From contig NZ_CP050831.1 in assembly GCF_012113595.1 (NCBI RefSeq), positions 1,922,001-1,986,000 of the forward strand: a stretch of DNA of 64,000 bases. The letters are read 5' to 3'. Position numbers and translations under genes: made by a program. The DNA comes from Bacteroides faecium. GTDB lineage: Bacteria; Bacteroidota; Bacteroidia; Bacteroidales; Bacteroidaceae. How positions within the stretch are numbered: position 1 is the stretch's first letter; each line of letters starts with the position of its first letter. Under the pieces are notes generated by a model, which saw nothing but the letters and a program-made list of their open reading frames with translations, was not told where the DNA came from and did not search any database. Positions 60,067 to 64,000 of this stretch are shown here, piece by piece.

Positions 60067-61629
60067 ATGGATAGTACTTTCAGAATATACCCGATAGGGA
60101 TACAGAATTTTGAAGATTTGCGTAATAACAACAACGTATATGTAGATAAGACGGAGTTGATATATCGTCTGGCAAATACCAATAAGGTATATTTTTTGAG
60201 TCGTCCCCGCCGTTTTGGGAAAAGTTTGCTGGTATCCACTCTTGATGCTTATTTTCGGGGGAAGAAAGATTTGTTCCAAGGATTGGCGATGGAACGTTTG
60301 GAAAAAGAATGGAATGTCTATCCGGTGTTGCATATAGATTTCAGCATGACAAAGTACACTGCGCTTTCCGACCTTGTGGGGCAGCTAAATCTGAACCTGT
60401 ATGATTGGGAAAAACTTTATGGAAAGGAAGAAGTGGAAGAAACGCCGGCCGAACGTTTCCGGGGAGTGATTCGTCGTGCTTATGAACAGACGGGCAAACC
60501 GGTAGTAGTTCTTGTTGACGAATATGATGCTCCTTTATTGGATAGCAACCATTTGCCGGAACTACAAAACGATCTTCGTGAAGAAATGCGGAAATTCTTC
60601 AGTCCTTTGAAAGCACAAGGAGAATATCTACGCTTTCTTTTCCTGACAGGTATCAGCAAATTCAGTCAGATGAGTATTTTCAGCGAATTGAATAATTTGC
60701 AGAATATCAGTATGCGGGATGATTATAGCGCTATCTGTGGTATTACCGAGCAGGAATTGCGTACCCAGCTGAAAACTGATATTGAGATGATGGCACAGGC
60801 CAATAATGAAACCTATGAGGAAGCTTGCATGCATTTGAAACAGCAGTATGACGGCTATCATTTCAGTAAGAAATGTGAAGACATCTATAATCCGTTTAGT
60901 TTGTTTAATGCATTTGCTCAAAAGAGTTATGAAAATTTTTGGTTTTCTACCGGAACACCTACATTCTTGATAAACATATTGCAACAGAGTAATTTCGATA
61001 TTCGTGAATTGGACGGGGCTACGGCTACTGCCGAGCAGTTTGATGCTCCGACGAGTGTTATAACTGACCCTCTTCCCGTACTTTATCAAAGCGGTTATCT
61101 TACTATCAAAGGATACGACCCTGAATTTCAGCTTTATACACTTGCTTATCCCAATAAAGAGGTTCGGAAAGGGTTCATCGAATCTCTTATGCCTGCTTAT
61201 GTGCATTTACCTGCCCGGGAAAATACATTTTATGTAGTTTCTTTTATTAAGGATTTACGTGCCGGAAAGTTGACTGAGTGTTTGGAACGTATTAGGTCTT
61301 TCTTTGCTTCTATCCCCAATGATTTGGAGAATAAACAGGAGAAACACTATCAGACTATCTTCTATCTATTGTTCCGGCTGATGGGGCAGTATGTAGATGT
61401 GGAAGTAAAAAGCGCGATCGGACGTGCAGATGTAGTCGTAAAATTGCATGATGCTATCTATGTTTTTGAATTCAAAATGGATGGCACCCCGGAAGAAGCG
61501 TTGGCGCAGATAAATAGTAGAGGATATGCTATACCTTATCAACCCGATCATCGGAAAGTTATAAAGATAGGAGTAAACTTCGACAGTGCGACAAGAACTA
61601 TTGGAGACTGGATAATTGCTGAGGAATAG
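60067..61629 (+). CDS. AAA-ATPase-like protein with C-terminal PD-(D/E)XK nuclease domain
   Basis: A 520-residue cytosolic protein. The N-terminus (about 1-210) is the AAA-ATPase_like domain, with RRFGKSLLVSTL as Walker A (about 42-53) and VVVLVDEYDAPLL as Walker B (about 145-157). The C-terminus (about 385-515) is a PD-(D/E)XK superfamily nuclease domain with VKSAIGRADVVVKLHDAIYVFEFKMDG holding the D-x(n)-E-x-K core. Members are common and often repeated in Bacteroides; function is unproven, with mobile or defence roles suggested. Confidence 0.9.
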   Translation: MDSTFRIYPIGIQNFEDLRNNNNVYVDKTELIYRLANTNKVYFLSRPRRFGKSLLVSTLDAYFRGKKDLFQGLAMERLEKEWNVYPVLHIDFSMTKYTALSDLVGQLNLNLYDWEKLYGKEEVEETPAERFRGVIRRAYEQTGKPVVVLVDEYDAPLLDSNHLPELQNDLREEMRKFFSPLKAQGEYLRFLFLTGISKFSQMSIFSELNNLQNISMRDDYSAICGITEQELRTQLKTDIEMMAQANNETYEEACMHLKQQYDGYHFSKKCEDIYNPFSLFNAFAQKSYENFWFSTGTPTFLINILQQSNFDIRELDGATATAEQFDAPTSVITDPLPVLYQSGYLTIKGYDPEFQLYTLAYPNKEVRKGFIESLMPAYVHLPARENTFYVVSFIKDLRAGKLTECLERIRSFFASIPNDLENKQEKHYQTIFYLLFRLMGQYVDVEVKSAIGRADVVVKLHDAIYVFEFKMDGTPEEALAQINSRGYAIPYQPDHRKVIKIGVNFDSATRTIGDWIIAEE

Positions 61630-61681
61630 TAATTTTAAATACGAATCGCTCCATAGTGATTTCACCAATTCCTCTTTCAAC

Positions 61682-61776
61682 CTATCACCACCCTTTTGAA
61701 ACTCCCTGTTCATCGTACTTACAGAACGGTGATAGGTTGTCTCTGACCTATCACCTCATCTATCACCTATCACCGT
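61682..61776. repeat. CTATCACC repeat cluster after the second VapE gene
   Basis: The octamer CTATCACC occurs at 61682, 61748, 61760 and 61767 on the plus strand, and inverted (GGTGATAG) at 61728. ACGGTGATAGGT (61726-61737) and its complement (61765-61776) form a 12-base inverted repeat. The motif GGTGATAG resembles GGTGAAAG in the first VapE module. It lies in the gap between the two convergent genes. Confidence 0.65.
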
Positions 61777-61792
61777 ACCGAAAACTGTATAT

Positions 61793-63904
61793 TTATTCTC
61801 TTTTCGGCTTAATCCGAACCACTTTGTAGACATTCCCCCGTTTGGCATGTACGGAAGGCACTTGATTCCTTTGCAATATTCTGCCGAACTGAATAATATT
61901 ACAATTCGATATATGAATCCTGCTGTCATGCTGCACCTGTTCCAGTATCTCGATGGCGAGAAGCTGCTCATATTCTTCCTCGTCTTCCCGGGCAGCTCGG
62001 AAATATTGGTGGAATAATTGCTCCGCGATAGGCATAACTTGGAATTCTTGATTGCCTTCGGTCATCACTTTTTCGTCCTCGGTGTCGAACCAGTAACGCT
62101 CTCCCCTGTAAATATCGTGCATCGCTTGCGCATAAAGCTGCTCATAGTCGATGGGGGAACAGTCGATGGGAGCGGTTAAGTAGACGACGATATAGCGCCG
62201 GCTGCCGGAAGTGTCGGTCAGTAAGTCCTTGTGGTTGCTTGTGCCGATGAATGAAGCATAGCGGCGCATCTCCTGTGTGGCTGTGGCACGGGGACGGCGG
62301 GTGTTGACCACCGGCTTTTGGATGATATGCTTCAGGAAAGCCTGCTGGTGCACTCCGTTCTGGTCGAATTCGTCCATGTTGATAAGCGCAAAACGATTGA
62401 GAGATAATTCGGCATCCCTTTTATTGCTGAAGTCGATGTGGTCCGTGTAATATATCTGCAATTCGGGCGGTAACAGATTCCGGCAAAAAGTAGATTTCCG
62501 ATAGCCCTGCGGACCGACAAGTAACGGTACCGTACAATTGGAGTACTTGCGGTCAGTATGACGCCAGTGCGCTACCATGCTCAGAAACCAACGATAGAAC
62601 AAGTCGGGCCAGTGGGCGTTGTTGCAGGGGACGCGGGCAGCCAGTTCACGAATCCGGTCGCGACCGTCCCAACGGACATCCACTCCGAAGAGGAAATCCT
62701 CGATAGGGCTGAATATCGGGATGCGGTCGGAGTCCAGATAACGGGCGACGTCCCTGTCCCAAAGACTGAGCCCTTCCAGGCGGGCGTTCATGGCAATGCT
62801 GTTTCGTACCCGGTTGGTGATGGGGCGGAAGCAGAAACAAAATGTGTTCCGTTCGCGATATTCCGTTACGGTCGTCATCGTGTTGTAACGGAATTCGTAT
62901 CGGCGTTGCATAAATTCTTCCGTGCGAAGCTCCAGTTCCTGTTCGGTTGATAAGGGGGATTTCTGTCCGAACCCTTTGGCGTGGGTATATATGTTTTGTA
63001 CGGTCTGGCGGACAAGGAACTCTTTCTTCTTGGAGTAGAAATGAGCGATGGCCCAACGGGCGGTTTCTTCTTCCGGTATGCCTGCCTGAAAACAATTTTC
63101 CGCAAGGCGGACTAACAGTGGCTTGAGATCTTCGTCCGAATGGAGATGTACGTTGGGCTGGAGTTCGCTTAATGATTGGTAAGCCTTGTTCAGAGCACTC
63201 TCGAAGAGGGCGGACAAGGTATCGAAACTATCATAGCCCGGAATCAGCCGTTTGAATGGCGATGTTTCCGCTTGTACGGATTCTTTGTAGGTGATGTCCG
63301 ACGGCATTTCCAGCGGTTGACGCATGTAGATGACGGTGGCATCAGAGTTGTAATAAAGTTCCGGGTCGTAGGTCTGCCGGCAGAATTGCTCCAAAGTAGG
63401 GTTCTTAAGTTCGATGGAGTAGGAGAGAGCTGGCTGGTACAGGCTGACTGCTTTTCTGTAGGCGTGGGCTTGGAATATTTCCGCTTCTTCCCGAGTTTTG
63501 GGTAATGATTTGTCCGGGCGGGTGAAGCGCAGCCATATTTTCACGGAATGTCCGCCGGAACCCATGAAGGCGGCAAAAGTTTGCGTAAGTTCTGCCGCTT
63601 CCTGCTTCACGCGGTTTACTTCCGTCCGGTTTGCCAGGTGGTTGACTTCTATTTGCACAATGCCGTTGTATTCCGTCATTTGTGCGCCGTTGGCTGTTTT
63701 GCGGAAGTTGGCTGCCGGGACGACCTTGGTCAGTCGCCGGGCTTCTTCCAGTGTAGAGTCGGGTGATGCGTAACGTATATTTGTCCGAAGATTGCTAATC
63801 GGGCGGGCTTTCGTCTCATGCTTCATCGCTTCTATTTGTAGGTTTATATCCAGCGTCCGCATGGTTGACGTTTCGCCGTAGTCCCGCATCAAAGTAAGTT
63901 TCAT
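61793..63904 (-). CDS. Primase-helicase, VirE_N (BT4734-like) plus VapE domains
   Basis: A 703-residue protein. The first 240 residues match the BT4734-like/VirE_N domain, which is related to archaeo-eukaryotic primases (FAAFMGSGGHSVKIWLRFTRPD, QAHAYRKAVSLYQPALSYSIE). The second half is the VapE-type helicase: Walker A GPQGYRKSTFCRNLLPPE (about 480), Walker B LINMDEFDQ (about 520), and sensor ASFIGTSNHKDLLTDTSGSRR. The C-terminus is a DUF3874-like winged helix. It is full length, unlike the copy at 8587. In mobile elements such proteins start DNA replication. Its usual HU-like partner, if present, lies beyond the window. Confidence 0.88.
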   Translation of the reverse strand: MKLTLMRDYGETSTMRTLDINLQIEAMKHETKARPISNLRTNIRYASPDSTLEEARRLTKVVPAANFRKTANGAQMTEYNGIVQIEVNHLANRTEVNRVKQEAAELTQTFAAFMGSGGHSVKIWLRFTRPDKSLPKTREEAEIFQAHAYRKAVSLYQPALSYSIELKNPTLEQFCRQTYDPELYYNSDATVIYMRQPLEMPSDITYKESVQAETSPFKRLIPGYDSFDTLSALFESALNKAYQSLSELQPNVHLHSDEDLKPLLVRLAENCFQAGIPEEETARWAIAHFYSKKKEFLVRQTVQNIYTHAKGFGQKSPLSTEQELELRTEEFMQRRYEFRYNTMTTVTEYRERNTFCFCFRPITNRVRNSIAMNARLEGLSLWDRDVARYLDSDRIPIFSPIEDFLFGVDVRWDGRDRIRELAARVPCNNAHWPDLFYRWFLSMVAHWRHTDRKYSNCTVPLLVGPQGYRKSTFCRNLLPPELQIYYTDHIDFSNKRDAELSLNRFALINMDEFDQNGVHQQAFLKHIIQKPVVNTRRPRATATQEMRRYASFIGTSNHKDLLTDTSGSRRYIVVYLTAPIDCSPIDYEQLYAQAMHDIYRGERYWFDTEDEKVMTEGNQEFQVMPIAEQLFHQYFRAAREDEEEYEQLLAIEILEQVQHDSRIHISNCNIIQFGRILQRNQVPSVHAKRGNVYKVVRIKPKRE

Positions 63905-64000
63905 ATTAAATGTATTTGTTGCTTATTATTTATTTGCTCCATATCTCTATTCTTTTTTCAATTTCTTTAGATGGTAGTCTTCCGTTTATTTGCCTGAGCA
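63905..64000. other. Upstream region of the second VapE gene, window end
   Basis: AT-rich, 96 bases, no ORF and no clear promoter element. None of the 22-bp repeat units seen before the first copy is visible here; more upstream DNA would be needed to compare. Confidence 0.4.

Noticed and set aside
60067..61629. Antiphage defence system
   Set aside because: A single AAA/PD-(D/E)XK gene with no partner gene; the family is widespread and its role unproven, so no system is claimed.

Overview
The window reads as chromosomal DNA of a gut Bacteroides species. The reasons are TAnnTTTG-type -7 promoter elements (several with an upstream TTTG), lipoprotein signals of the form LxxCS, fimbrillin (Mfa-like) and DUF3575 proteins, a TonB-dependent receptor with a carboxypeptidase-regulatory-like N-terminus, VapE/BT4734-type helicases, and a prfB gene with the classic +1 frameshift. 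I cannot name the species. I recognised no rRNA, tRNA or CRISPR array.

Layout. (1) 1-8.5 kb, ordinary chromosome: a TPR / DUF4292 lipoprotein / EnvC-like cell-envelope operon, then a glutaminase-family lipoprotein, aldose 1-epimerase and a membrane acyltransferase. (2) 8.6-15 kb: a VapE-type helicase gene and a divergent HU-like DNA-binding gene. Their shared control region holds an operator-like palindrome and five 22-bp tandem repeats. The module is split by two nested insertion sequences, an ISAs1 element that entered first and an IS66 element that landed exactly on its left end. (3) 15-26 kb: a membrane-anchored LuxR-type regulator, two divergent cassettes of a related lipoprotein plus a small membrane protein, an O-antigen-ligase-like protein, an IS4-family insertion that splits an operon, a transglutaminase-like lipoprotein with a frameshifted 3' end, and several secreted or membrane proteins of unknown role. 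(4) 26-37 kb, core genes: an M20 deacylase, acyl-CoA ligase, M16 protease, prfB, a 44-residue membrane protein, a phosphate-type porin, a CYTH protein and a MgtC/DUF4010 membrane protein. (5) 37-51 kb: a nine-gene, 13.7-kb operon for a surface fimbria-like structure. It contains two DUF3575 proteins, a DUF5119/FimB-like lipoprotein, four fimbrillin-like lipoproteins, an OmpA-like/TPR protein and a 1011-residue outer-membrane protein built of five alternating repeats. (6) 51-60 kb: a five-gene operon with a fimbrillin-headed extracellular nuclease, a fimbrillin-headed lipoprotein, a TonB-dependent receptor, a DUF5689 lipoprotein and a secreted endonuclease/exonuclease/phosphatase. (7) 60-64 kb: an AAA-ATPase/PD-(D/E)XK protein and a second, full-length primase-helicase of the VapE type.

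The most interesting reading concerns region 6. Three TGTAWT hexamers at an exact 11-bp period lie just upstream of the nuclease gene, and a near-identical array (shared core TGTAAY-GGGAA-TGTAAY) lies upstream of the phosphate-type porin at 34 kb. Eleven-bp-periodic direct repeats are the hallmark of PhoB/PhoP binding sites. Regions 4 and 6 may therefore share phosphate-starvation control, with region 6 working as a surface system that degrades extracellular nucleic acid and imports the products. This is inference from sequence only. A second theme is the VapE modules, each accompanied by clusters of a GGTGAWAG-type repeat, which suggests mobile or replicative origins.
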